The position numbers and the translations under genes are program-made. Shown one piece after another: positions 24,818 through 32,713 of a DNA stretch of 34,407 nucleotides (position 1 is the first letter of the stretch; each line of letters starts with the position of its first letter). The stretch spans positions 1 through 34,407 of the forward strand of contig JAATEY010000186.1 of assembly GCA_015655465.1 (NCBI GenBank), given 5' to 3'. Source of the DNA: Gammaproteobacteria bacterium (GTDB lineage Bacteria; Pseudomonadota; Gammaproteobacteria; Steroidobacterales; Steroidobacteraceae). The notes below the pieces were generated by a model. The model was not told where the DNA came from. It did no database searches and was given only the letters and a program-made list of their open reading frames with translations.

Positions 24818-26056
24818 TTACACGGCAAAGATGCTGCGCGCGATATGGCGCTTGCCGCCATTGACCTGCAGCGGGTCGTGCTTGCTGTTGAAGTAGTAGA
24901 TGCACCCGATCCTGCCCGGCTCGACCTCCCAGGCGTTGGGATAACCCAGGTCCCAGCTGCCGCCGTCATCGCGGATGATCAGTTCGTTTCCCCAGGTCTG
25001 CCCGCCGTCTTCGCTCACCGCAGCGCGCACGCCGTAGTTCGCGGTGCGATAACCATAGACCATGCACAGCCGGTCATCGCTCATCAGCACCAGGCTGCCC
25101 GGTGCGCCGAAATCGTTGACGCGCGAGAGAAAGCCCCAGGAACGCCCGCCGTCGTCGCTCTTGTAGACCTCGGTCCACATGTCACCGGTGGGGTCACGCT
25201 GGCAGCGCAGCGTGCACAGGATGCGGCCATTGCGCAGCAGCGTGCCGCGCGGATAGAACCAGCGATGGCCGCTGAAGGCCAGGCTGCTGGCTTTCTGGTT
25301 GCTCTTCGCAGCCTCCTGCGGATCGTGCTCGACCGTGATGTAGCTCATGAAGTGGAATTCGGTGCCGCCGTCCAGGCTGCCATAGACCAGCGGGCGCCGA
25401 TTGCCATCCGGAGCCACCTCGAACATGAACAACAGGCAGCGGCCGTCCGGCCGCACCAGGTACGAATTGAGCGCGGTCAGCGATTGCAGTCCATCCAGCG
25501 GCAGCTCGGATGGCGCTGACCAGGTGTGCCCGCCATCCTTCGACACCTGGATCGGGGCGCGGCCAGTCGGCGTACCGAAGCCCGAACTGAAGGAAGAGAC
25601 CAGCACATTCCTGTCCAGATAGTTGATGGGGCCCGATGCCGCAAACGGCTTCGCAGTCGCCCTTCCTGCTGCAAGGACGCCGACTTCGGGATTGGCGCCG
25701 TTCCAGGTGCGGCCCCGGTCGGTGGAACGCACGGTCACCTGCTTGGTGCCTTTCGAATTGGCAAAGATATTGTTGTGGTTGATGAAGTCCGGGTCCTTGT
25801 AGTCGACCGTGAGGGCATCGAAGTTCTGCATCAGGTGGCCGTCGGCGTTTTCCCAGAAGCCCCGCGTATAGGTCCAGGCGCAGAACTCGTCTTCGCGGCG
25901 GTAGACGATGGCGTGATCCAGGTCCTTCGCCGGACGCGGTGCCGCGTAGGCGTGAAGAATGGCAGGTGCCCCGCGGACGCTGCGCGTCACGCTGCTGCAG
26001 GCTGACAGGGCAGCCACGGGCAGCGCGGATGCAAGCAAGGTTCGGCGATTGATCAT
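24818..26056 (-). CDS. Sialidase-like BNR/Asp-box beta-propeller, Tat-type lipoprotein
   Basis: An exported protein of 412 residues. The N-terminus MINRRTLLASALPVAALSAC has a twin arginine, a short hydrophobic core and the lipobox LSAC, so it looks like a Tat-exported lipoprotein. At least four Asp-box motifs mark a six-bladed neuraminidase-type propeller: STDRGRTWNG, SKDGGHTWSA, SDDGGRSWGF and SEDGGQTWGN. Family members include exo-sialidases and other glycoside hydrolases or binding proteins; I cannot confirm the arginine triad of true sialidases, so the substrate is open. The start at 26056 is supported by AGGAG five bases upstream. No sialic acid uptake or catabolism genes are near. It lies 59 bases upstream of the transglycosylase-like lipoprotein on the same strand. 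Confidence 0.85.
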   Translation of the reverse strand: MINRRTLLASALPVAALSACSSVTRSVRGAPAILHAYAAPRPAKDLDHAIVYRREDEFCAWTYTRGFWENADGHLMQNFDALTVDYKDPDFINHNNIFANSKGTKQVTVRSTDRGRTWNGANPEVGVLAAGRATAKPFAASGPINYLDRNVLVSSFSSGFGTPTGRAPIQVSKDGGHTWSAPSELPLDGLQSLTALNSYLVRPDGRCLLFMFEVAPDGNRRPLVYGSLDGGTEFHFMSYITVEHDPQEAAKSNQKASSLAFSGHRWFYPRGTLLRNGRILCTLRCQRDPTGDMWTEVYKSDDGGRSWGFLSRVNDFGAPGSLVLMSDDRLCMVYGYRTANYGVRAAVSEDGGQTWGNELIIRDDGGSWDLGYPNAWEVEPGRIGCIYYFNSKHDPLQVNGGKRHIARSIFAV

Positions 26057-26203
26057 GATGCTCCTGGATACTTGTAGCAGCGTTCCCGAGTGTACCCGCC
26101 CCCATGCGAGGCGCAATTCACCCGCGCCATGCCGACTGGTAGTGGTTCAAGGACAAGGCAAGCATCAAGTACCAGGCTTCCTGACCCCAGGTCGGATAGA
26201 TTT

Positions 26204-26236
26204 GTGCCACTTGTTTACGACAGTAAACAGTGGCAC
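26204..26236. promoter_or_regulatory. 33-base palindromic operator before the MerR gene
   Basis: Outer arms GTGCCAC (26204-26210) and GTGGCAC (26230-26236) and inner arms TGTTTAC (26212-26218) and GTAAACA (26223-26229) are exact inverted copies around the centre GACA; only the single T at 26211 is unpaired. It ends nine bases before the MerR ATG. MerR-family regulators bind such long dyads within their promoters, so autoregulation of the MerR/VIT-VWA pair is the natural reading. The rest of the 189-base gap (26057-26245) must also hold the promoter of the divergent sialidase-like gene, but no clear element is visible there. Confidence 0.75.
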
Positions 26237-26245
26237 ATTTAGATC

Positions 26246-26686
26246 ATGGACACGCCCGACCTCCCCGCCCCCGACAAAAGCTACTCGGCCGACGAGCTGG
26301 CCGCGCTCAGTGGGCTGCCGCGCCGCACCATCCGGTACTACATCCAGCTGGGGCTGGTGGACCGGCCCCTGGGCGAAACCCGCGCGGCCCATTACAGCTG
26401 GCAGCACCTGAGCCGCCTGCTGCGCATCCGCGAGCTGACCGAGCGGGGCAACTCGCTGGAGCAGATCGGCCAGATGCTGCAAGGTCCGGAAGCTCAGCCC
26501 GCCACCATGGGCCCCACCCCCGGGACGATCTCGATCCAGAGCCAGGTGCACCTCGCCCCCGGCCTGTCGCTGCTGATCGATCCGGGCCTCGCCAACCTTT
26601 CCCCCGAACAGCTGCGCGCCCTCGCGCGCGATGTGCTTGGCGCGTACCAGCGCCACGCAAACAACAAGGAAGAACCCGCGCCATGA
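26246..26686 (+). CDS. MerR-family transcriptional regulator
   Basis: A DNA-binding regulator of 146 residues. Residues about 12-80 are a MerR winged helix-turn-helix: YSADELAALSGLPRRTIRYY, then QLGLVDRPLG, then HYSWQHLSRLLRIRELTERG. The dimer helix is short, and the remaining 60 residues have no Cys cluster, so it is not a metal sensor of the MerR/CueR kind. The C-terminal tail contains ISIQSQVHLAPGLSLLIDP, which has no known effector role for me. The end overlaps the VIT-VWA gene start as ATGA, so both are made together. A palindrome nine bases before the ATG suggests autoregulation. No Shine-Dalgarno sequence is visible before the start. Confidence 0.92.
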   Translation: MDTPDLPAPDKSYSADELAALSGLPRRTIRYYIQLGLVDRPLGETRAAHYSWQHLSRLLRIRELTERGNSLEQIGQMLQGPEAQPATMGPTPGTISIQSQVHLAPGLSLLIDPGLANLSPEQLRALARDVLGAYQRHANNKEEPAP

Positions 26687-28932
26687 ACGCTGCACTTCAA
26701 CCCTGCCTGCGCACCCAGTCCGGTGCGCGTGTCCCGCTTGCCGGCATCTCGGCCACGGGCCGGCTCGACGGTCTGCTCTTCGAGCTGACGGTCGAGCAGC
26801 ACTACCGCAACACATCGGGCTCCGCGGTCGAGACCGTATACACCTTCCCGCTGCCGCTCAATGCAGTGCTGCTCGCCTTCGAGCTGGAGCTGAACGGCAC
26901 GCGCCATGTTGCCACCGCGTTCGGCCGCCAGCAGGCCGAACGCAGGTACGAAACCGCGATCGACGACGGCGACTCCGCGGCGCTGCTGGTCCACAACGGC
27001 AACGGCCTGTACACGGCAACGGTCGCGAACCTGAAACCAGGCGAAGATGCCGTCATTCGCTACCGCTACGCGGAACTGCTGCACGCCCACCGCAACCAGG
27101 TGCGCCTCAACCTGCCCACCGTGATCGCACCCCGCTACGGCAATCCGGCGGATGCAGGACTCGAAGGACCGGCGATTCCCGGCGCGGAGCTGCTGGTCGA
27201 GTATCCGTTCAGCCTGCGCATCGAGCTCGCCGGTTTCACCGACGCAGCGCGCCTGAGCTCGCCATCGCACGAAGTCACCACCACCGCAACCGCAGGCGGC
27301 ATGACCGTGGAGATCGGTCGCCGCGGCTTCCTGGATCGGGACTTCGTGCTGCTGCTGGATCACCCGGCGGCGCTCGCCGGCACGCTGGTGGCGGCCGACG
27401 GTGAAGGGTTCGTGGCAGTCGCGAGCGCGGTGCTGCCGGCCGGCGAAGCCGAGCGTCCACTGATAGCGAAATTCCTGCTCGACTGCTCCGGCTCGATGGG
27501 GGGCGACAGCATCGAGGCCGCCAGACGCGCACTGGTACAGATCCTCGGCAACCTTGTCGAAACCGACCGCTTCAGCCTGACGCGCTTCGGCTCGCAGGTG
27601 CAACACATCACCGCAGGACTCGAGCCCGCGGACGCGCACTCCATCAAGCCCGTCATGCAACTCGTGCAGCGCATGGAAGCGGACATGGGCGGCACGAACA
27701 TGGCCGAGGCAATCCAGGCCACGATCGGGATTCGCGTACCGCAAGGATCGCAGGCCGACCTCGTGCTCATCACCGACGGCGAGGTCTACAGCGTGGACAA
27801 GGTGGTGGAGACCGCCGGGCGCTCCGGCCATCGGCTGTTCGTGGTGGCGATCGGCGCTGCACCGAACGAGGCCCTGGCACGCAAGGTGAGCGAACGCACC
27901 GGCGGGGCCTGCGACTTCGTGGCGGCTGGCGAACGCGTCGAGCCGGCCATCCTGCGCATGTTCGGCCGTCTGCGCGCCGCACCGCGCACCGTCGGCGAGA
28001 TCCAGTGGTCGGCAACGCCGGACTGGACCGCACCGCTGCCGGCAGCCGTGTTCCCCAACGACACCATGCATCTCATGGCCGGATTCCGCACCCGCCCGGA
28101 CGCGCCGGTCGCGGTCACGATCAACGGCGCGAGCGAACGCATCACGTTGATGCTCCCGGCGGCCGCACATCTGGTCGCCGGCGACGTGCTGCCCCGGCTC
28201 GCTGCTGCGCAGCGCCTGGCTACACTGCCGGAGGATGCTGCACGCGATCTCGCCATCCAGTATCAGCTGGTCTCCAGGCACACGAGCCTGGTGCTGGTGG
28301 CAAAGCGCAGCGGAGACGACAAGGTGAAGGAGCTGCCCAGGACCATCGCCGTGCCGCATATGCTCGCTGCCGGATGGGGCGGCAGTGCGCGTGCGGATTT
28401 TGCGCCGATGCTCGCAGCAGTCTCGCGCTCCGCGTCCATGGAACTGCCGGCCATGCGCGCCGACAGGGCTGCATATGCCGACCTTGAGCGTCCTGCCTAC
28501 GCGTTCAGAGCGCCCCCCTCCATACCCGCCGTGGAGCTGCAAGACATTCCGGCCTTCCTGCAACGCAAACCTGTGGACTCATCCCTCGAGATGCCGGAGG
28601 AACTGCGCATTGCGATCCTTGCCGCAGTAGTGCAGAGGCTCGCCCAAAGGCAGCCGTTGCCGATGACAATCGACGAACTGAATAGCCTGTGCCAGTTGCC
28701 GGACCGGATCAGGTTGGCGCTGGACTGCGCATGTGCATCGGCCCGCGGAAGCGAAGGTACGGAAGCAGAGTTCGTACGTGCGCTGCTGGAGTACCTCGAT
28801 CGCAAAGACGGGCTGATCACCTTCCCCTCGACCGGCTTCATGGAAGGCCGCCGCATCCGCGCATTGCGACGGCGCATGACCGCGCTCTTCCCGCTCGACA
28901 ACCGGCTCTCTTCACAACCCGCGACTCCGTGA
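26683..28932 (+). CDS. VIT and von Willebrand factor A domain protein, cytosolic
   Basis: A protein of 749 residues without signal peptide or membrane segment. Residues about 10-135 are a VIT domain (ELTVEQHYRNTSGSAVETVY and YTATVANLKPGEDAVIRYRY are typical). A VWA domain lies at about 258-430 with a complete metal-ion adhesion site: DCSGS at 267-271, Thr338 in GGTNMAEA and Asp365 in LITDGE. The C-terminal 300 residues include a further beta-rich part and a Pro-rich stretch, then a helical end. VIT-VWA proteins are poorly understood in bacteria; eukaryotic relatives are PARP4 and inter-alpha-trypsin inhibitor. The gene has AAGGAAGAA as ribosome site inside the MerR gene and overlaps it by four bases. 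I infer a scaffold or sensor tied to the MerR regulator, function unknown. Confidence 0.92.
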   Translation: MNAALQPCLRTQSGARVPLAGISATGRLDGLLFELTVEQHYRNTSGSAVETVYTFPLPLNAVLLAFELELNGTRHVATAFGRQQAERRYETAIDDGDSAALLVHNGNGLYTATVANLKPGEDAVIRYRYAELLHAHRNQVRLNLPTVIAPRYGNPADAGLEGPAIPGAELLVEYPFSLRIELAGFTDAARLSSPSHEVTTTATAGGMTVEIGRRGFLDRDFVLLLDHPAALAGTLVAADGEGFVAVASAVLPAGEAERPLIAKFLLDCSGSMGGDSIEAARRALVQILGNLVETDRFSLTRFGSQVQHITAGLEPADAHSIKPVMQLVQRMEADMGGTNMAEAIQATIGIRVPQGSQADLVLITDGEVYSVDKVVETAGRSGHRLFVVAIGAAPNEALARKVSERTGGACDFVAAGERVEPAILRMFGRLRAAPRTVGEIQWSATPDWTAPLPAAVFPNDTMHLMAGFRTRPDAPVAVTINGASERITLMLPAAAHLVAGDVLPRLAAAQRLATLPEDAARDLAIQYQLVSRHTSLVLVAKRSGDDKVKELPRTIAVPHMLAAGWGGSARADFAPMLAAVSRSASMELPAMRADRAAYADLERPAYAFRAPPSIPAVELQDIPAFLQRKPVDSSLEMPEELRIAILAAVVQRLAQRQPLPMTIDELNSLCQLPDRIRLALDCACASARGSEGTEAEFVRALLEYLDRKDGLITFPSTGFMEGRRIRALRRRMTALFPLDNRLSSQPATP

Positions 28933-28948
28933 GCGGCGGCCATGCATT

Positions 28949-30832
28949 TCAGGGCTTCCAGAACACCGGCATGCCATAGGGCTGGTCAACCGAAACGGCT
29001 TCGACGGCCTGGATGCGGCCGCCCGCAACCTTGTAGATCTCGAAGAGTTCCCGGGCCATGGGATGGAAGCGATCGCTCTCGACCTTGCGACCATCGGTCA
29101 GGGTGTACTGCCGCTGGGCCAGGCCAAAGTCGGCGACCGAGGCCATCATCACCAGGCCCCGCTCTTCATCGACTCCGAGCACCCGGCGACCACGCAGGCG
29201 ATCCACCGGACGATAAAGGCCGAGTTTGAGCTGGGCCTCGCAGCCCTGCGCATATTTCCCCGGGGACTTCACGAGGCCAATGGACCCTGCATCTCCCTGC
29301 GAAACCACCACGCCGTTCTCGGTGCGCGTGCAGTCTGCGGCAAAACTGGCGTGCAGGGTGCCGTCATTGCGCTGCACCGTATCGGCATAACCCTGTGCCG
29401 CCGCGATCAACTGCTTGCGTGTGCTGCGCTGTGCCGCCGGCACCACCGCTTCGAAGCGCGCATCGACCGCAAACTTCTTCGGATCGCCCCAGGGACCCGG
29501 ATTGCGCTCGCGCGCGACGATCACTTCTGCTTCGCTGACCTTCGCACCCTTCACCTTGAGGCGCACCCCAGCCCATGCCGGCGCATCATGGTCATAGATC
29601 AGGCCGTACCAGACGTAGGTGCCGGCGGTCTCGTCCGCCACACGCAGCGCCGCATCGGACTTGCTGCGGATCGAACCCCAGATGCCCTCGCCCACCTGGA
29701 TGCCGACGCCGTTCTCGGTGAAGCTCACTGCGCGTGCCCAGGGCACATCGGCCGGCTGCTGCTGCGCGAATGCCGTCATGAAGCGGTCGCCAAGCTGCAG
29801 CAGGCAGGCCTTGTTGCAGGTCTCTTTCAGTGTGGCCGGATCTTCGGCAGGCGGCGGTCCCGACGGCAGATACTCATAGAACGGGTTGTGCATCTGGTGC
29901 GGCACATAGGTGAATGTCGCCTCGATGCGATAGATCTTGCTGTCACGAACGCGGAAGGCCTCCATCAGCGAGATCGAATTCGGCCACTTGAGCGCGGTAT
30001 TCATCATGCGCCCTTCCGCGGTCTTGTAACGATCGAACTCGTTGGCGTGATCGAAGAAGCCCGTCGCCACCACCACGCCGCGCTCCACGTCGATCACCGG
30101 ATAACGGCGCTCACGGATGCGCTTGTTGATGTAGTACATGCCGGTCTTGAGGCCCGCTTCGCAGCCAGCAGAGACTCCGCCCGCTCCCGCAGTGTTGCCG
30201 GCAGTGGTGAGGATGCCGTTCTCGAGGCGTCCGCACTCCACATCGAAGGGCGTGAAGATGTTGCCGTCATTGCGCTCCACCGTATTGAAATAGCCATCGG
30301 CTACTGCGCGCAGTCGTTCACGCGATCGACGCTGCTCCGGCGGCAGGATCTCGCTGAAGCTCGGATCATGCACCACCTTGGTGACGTCGCTGAACGGCAG
30401 CGGCAGGCCGGTATTGCGCACCACCACCGTCTCGGCCTCCGCAATTACCCCGCCGCGTATGCCAAGACGCAGCGCGAAGTACACGGGCTTGCCGTTCTCT
30501 TCCGCGGTGCCCAGCCAGGCCACGTTGCCGGTCTGCGTGTCGGCAGCGATCAGTGCGGTCGGCGCAATGCTGGTGGCCGTGGCCCACATGCCTTCCTTGC
30601 CGAAGGACAGCTCGACATTGTTCTCGGTGAAGCGGACTGCTTTCGCCTGCTTCAGCGCAGCGGCGTTGTGCTTCACCAGCGCCGCCACGTAGTCGCGCGC
30701 GAACTGCGACAGGCAGGCGTGATCGCAATCCGGCACGCGCCAGGCCGTGTTCTCGCCAGGAGCGCGTGCCATCGCGGCACCCGCGGCGAAGCACAGCGCA
30801 AGTGCAGTCATCTTCTTGATTGCCATGTTCAT
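28949..30832 (-). CDS. Exported protein with two tandem DUF8021-like repeats
   Basis: A protein of 627 residues with a signal peptide (about 1-24, ending AAGAAMARA). It consists of two homologous units of about 300 residues. Unit one starts CDHACLSQFARDYVAAL, unit two CNKACLLQLGDRFMTAF; each then has a VRFTENNV or VSFTENGV segment, a VQRNDG or VERNDG segment, a GCEAxLKxGxY segment and a DxERGxV segment. Both look like DUF8021, a domain of unknown function that I recall from secreted fungal and bacterial proteins. The paired cysteines near each unit start suggest disulphides. The ATG at 30832 has GAGGA ten bases before it; ATG 30826 is a minor alternative. It follows the SMP-30-like lipoprotein by 17 bases, so they form an operon. 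No enzymatic motif is recognised. Confidence 0.8.
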   Translation of the reverse strand: MNMAIKKMTALALCFAAGAAMARAPGENTAWRVPDCDHACLSQFARDYVAALVKHNAAALKQAKAVRFTENNVELSFGKEGMWATATSIAPTALIAADTQTGNVAWLGTAEENGKPVYFALRLGIRGGVIAEAETVVVRNTGLPLPFSDVTKVVHDPSFSEILPPEQRRSRERLRAVADGYFNTVERNDGNIFTPFDVECGRLENGILTTAGNTAGAGGVSAGCEAGLKTGMYYINKRIRERRYPVIDVERGVVVATGFFDHANEFDRYKTAEGRMMNTALKWPNSISLMEAFRVRDSKIYRIEATFTYVPHQMHNPFYEYLPSGPPPAEDPATLKETCNKACLLQLGDRFMTAFAQQQPADVPWARAVSFTENGVGIQVGEGIWGSIRSKSDAALRVADETAGTYVWYGLIYDHDAPAWAGVRLKVKGAKVSEAEVIVARERNPGPWGDPKKFAVDARFEAVVPAAQRSTRKQLIAAAQGYADTVQRNDGTLHASFAADCTRTENGVVVSQGDAGSIGLVKSPGKYAQGCEAQLKLGLYRPVDRLRGRRVLGVDEERGLVMMASVADFGLAQRQYTLTDGRKVESDRFHPMARELFEIYKVAGGRIQAVEAVSVDQPYGMPVFWKP

Positions 30833-30849
30833 GACTCTGGTCCTCAAGC

Positions 30850-31821
30850 TTAAGGCAGCGGGATCGCGATGGCCTTGAACGGGCCCGGATCCTTGCCGCG
30901 GAATTGCGGGTTGAACAGGTACTGGATCTTGCCTTCGACGGCATAGACCGTCTTGCCGATCAGCGTGACGCCTGGCGAGGAATCGAGCCCCTCGCGCAGC
31001 ACATCGATGCGCGCGTTGTTGCCCTCGATGGTCACGATCGTGATGCGGCCGCCGGTGCCCTCGGCCTGCAGGAAGCGGTTGCCGCCGATGGGCCGGATGC
31101 CATCCGGACCTTCCATCTTGCGCGAGGCGGTGAGCAGCGTCAGCGCCGCCGGTTTGCCGGCCGCCGGCAGGGTCACGCGCCACAGCTCGTTCTTCTGCAC
31201 GTTGTTGATGATCAGCGCGCCATCCGCGCCGAAGGCCAGGCCGTCGATGCCCTTCAGGCGATCATCCGCCACCACCACTTCCAGCGCACTGCCGCCCTTC
31301 GGCAGCTTCAGGATGCGGCCGCCTGGCGTATCGGTTGCGTACGCCGCGCCATCGGTGCCGATGGCCACGTCATTGCAGGTACCACCCGGCGCCGGAAACG
31401 GCCAGCGTCCAATGAGCTTGCCGGACTTCAGTTCGAAGGCAACCAGTTCCGAAGGTGCCGCGGGGCCGGGCGTACGGGGACCGAAAGAATTGGCCACCGA
31501 GCACACCCACAGGCGCCCCTGCCGGTCGTCAGCCAGCACGCCATACACCGACCGCAGTCCGTTCTCGGCGCTGGGCGTGATGAATGGCACCGCAGTCGTA
31601 TCCTTCGGCCCGGCGCGGTAGATCGTGCCGGGGACGCTGCCCGTATAAAGCGCACCCTGCTGGTCGGAGGTCACGCTCTCCGGATGCACGCCCGTGCCGC
31701 TGATCAGGATATCGCCGCGCGCTGCACCCGGCGCAGCCGGCGTCGACAAGGTGGATTGCGTAGCGCACCCCGCCAGCGCGGCGGAAAAAACGGGCAAAAG
31801 TACCCAGGAACTTGCTTTCAT
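30850..31821 (-). CDS. SMP-30/gluconolactonase-like beta-propeller lipoprotein
   Basis: An exported lipoprotein of 323 residues. The signal MKASSWVLLPVFSAALAGC has a clear LAGC lipobox at Cys19. The rest is a beta-propeller with SMP-30 features: HPESVTSD (metal Glu position), GGTCNDVAIGTDGAAY (Asn/Asp position) and GIDGLAFGADGALIINN (Asp position). SMP-30 proteins are metal-dependent lactonases or esterases, but many members are binding proteins, so hydrolase activity is only plausible. It is the first gene of a two-gene operon with the DUF8021-like protein and is divergent from the EF-hand/PQQ-dehydrogenase pair, a setting that suggests periplasmic oxidation of an alcohol or sugar followed by lactone opening. 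Confidence 0.82.
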   Translation of the reverse strand: MKASSWVLLPVFSAALAGCATQSTLSTPAAPGAARGDILISGTGVHPESVTSDQQGALYTGSVPGTIYRAGPKDTTAVPFITPSAENGLRSVYGVLADDRQGRLWVCSVANSFGPRTPGPAAPSELVAFELKSGKLIGRWPFPAPGGTCNDVAIGTDGAAYATDTPGGRILKLPKGGSALEVVVADDRLKGIDGLAFGADGALIINNVQKNELWRVTLPAAGKPAALTLLTASRKMEGPDGIRPIGGNRFLQAEGTGGRITIVTIEGNNARIDVLREGLDSSPGVTLIGKTVYAVEGKIQYLFNPQFRGKDPGPFKAIAIPLP

Positions 31822-31930
31822 GACCCCCGCATCCCTTACGATTGTTGGACTGAGAATACATCACATCGGGGTGGCCGATCTCGCGGTCGAGAAAGACTCG
31901 CCAGACGCCAAAGGATTGGTCAAGACGACA
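31822..31930. promoter_or_regulatory. Divergent intergenic region between the SMP-30-like and EF-hand genes
   Basis: This 109-base gap should contain promoters for both operons. It has one AT-rich stretch around 31836-31866 (ACGATTGTTGGACTGAGAAT), but no convincing -35/-10 pair or dyad is seen. Confidence 0.3.
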
Positions 31931-32713
31931 ATGAAACGCCTTTCCATCGTACTTGCAGTGCTGGGTCTGGCCGGAACAGCCGCCTGCCTTGCAGCTGAGC
32001 CGGCCAAAGACAGCCCGGCGGCCCCCTCGCAGGCAGGGGAGCCATTGGATGAACTCGATGAGGTCGTGGTGCGCGGCAAGGACCTGACGCAGGCGATCGT
32101 CAAGGCAGAGGATGAGTACTTCGCCATCTTCAACGACGTGAACAAGGACGACCGCTACGACACGCACTGCGTGGCCCTGCGGCTGAACAACGACAGCCGC
32201 ATCCAGAGTCGCGTATGCATGCCCGGCTTCGTGGCCGATGCCATGGCGGATTGGGCCCCCTTCAAGGCACGATGCCAGCCGCCACAGGAAGGGGGCGACG
32301 AGTTTGCCTGCCTCGACCGGAACGGTGATGGCCGTTTGTCAAAGGAGGAAGCCGGAGCGAGGGTGGAGCTCGAAGCCAGTTTCGAGCTCCTCGATAAATC
32401 AGGATCTCCCGACGGTTATCTGCGCCGTGACGAGTTCGACGCCAGCTGTCGCGACTGCTCCCCGGCAGACCTTCCGTCCCCGCCCGTCGTCTACATGCCG
32501 CCACCGCCGCAGCTGGTTCTGATGGAAGGCAGCCAGAAGTGGTACGACCAGATGCTGAAGGTGACCAACAGCGATCCGCGCCTGAAGAAAATGGCCGACC
32601 ACCTGGGTGGTCTGTACCACGAACTGGCGGCGACACAGCGACAGTTCGAAAAGCTCGAGGCGGAGGCCAAGCCCAAAGGCGGCAAGCCCAACCTCGGCCC
32701 TAGGAGACAATGA
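31931..32713 (+). CDS. Secreted EF-hand protein of unknown function
   Basis: An exported protein of 260 residues. The signal peptide (about 1-22, MKRLSIVLAVLGLAGTAACL) sets the start at 31931 although the frame is open to 31694. After a short linker comes ELDEVVVRGKDL (about 41-52), then KAEDEYFAIFNDVNKDDRYD with a cysteine-bearing block (HCVALRLNN, RVCMPGF). A canonical EF-hand loop DRNGDGRLSKEE (near 125) should bind calcium, and a degenerate loop DKSGSPDGYLRRDEF follows. The C-terminal 60 residues look like an amphipathic helix (YHELAATQRQFEKLEAEA). The N-terminal part resembles small uncharacterised gammaproteobacterial exported proteins that I recall but cannot name. It overlaps the PQQ dehydrogenase start as ATGA, hinting at a calcium-related helper role. 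Confidence 0.78.
   Translation: MKRLSIVLAVLGLAGTAACLAAEPAKDSPAAPSQAGEPLDELDEVVVRGKDLTQAIVKAEDEYFAIFNDVNKDDRYDTHCVALRLNNDSRIQSRVCMPGFVADAMADWAPFKARCQPPQEGGDEFACLDRNGDGRLSKEEAGARVELEASFELLDKSGSPDGYLRRDEFDASCRDCSPADLPSPPVVYMPPPPQLVLMEGSQKWYDQMLKVTNSDPRLKKMADHLGGLYHELAATQRQFEKLEAEAKPKGGKPNLGPRRQ

Noticed and set aside
26190-26245. Classic 19-base-spaced MerR promoter overlapping the palindrome
   Set aside because: TTGTTT at 26211 could be a -35, but the hexamer 19 bases later (CATTTA) is a poor -10, so I report only the dyad.
26494-28563. Minus-strand open frame of 689 codons antisense to the VIT-VWA gene
   Set aside because: The plus strand carries complete VIT and VWA motifs; the antisense product has no recognisable feature.
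29063-30853. Plus-strand open frame of 596 codons antisense to the DUF8021-like gene
   Set aside because: The minus strand has a signal peptide, a ribosome site and internal repeats; the antisense frame has a shadow-like composition.
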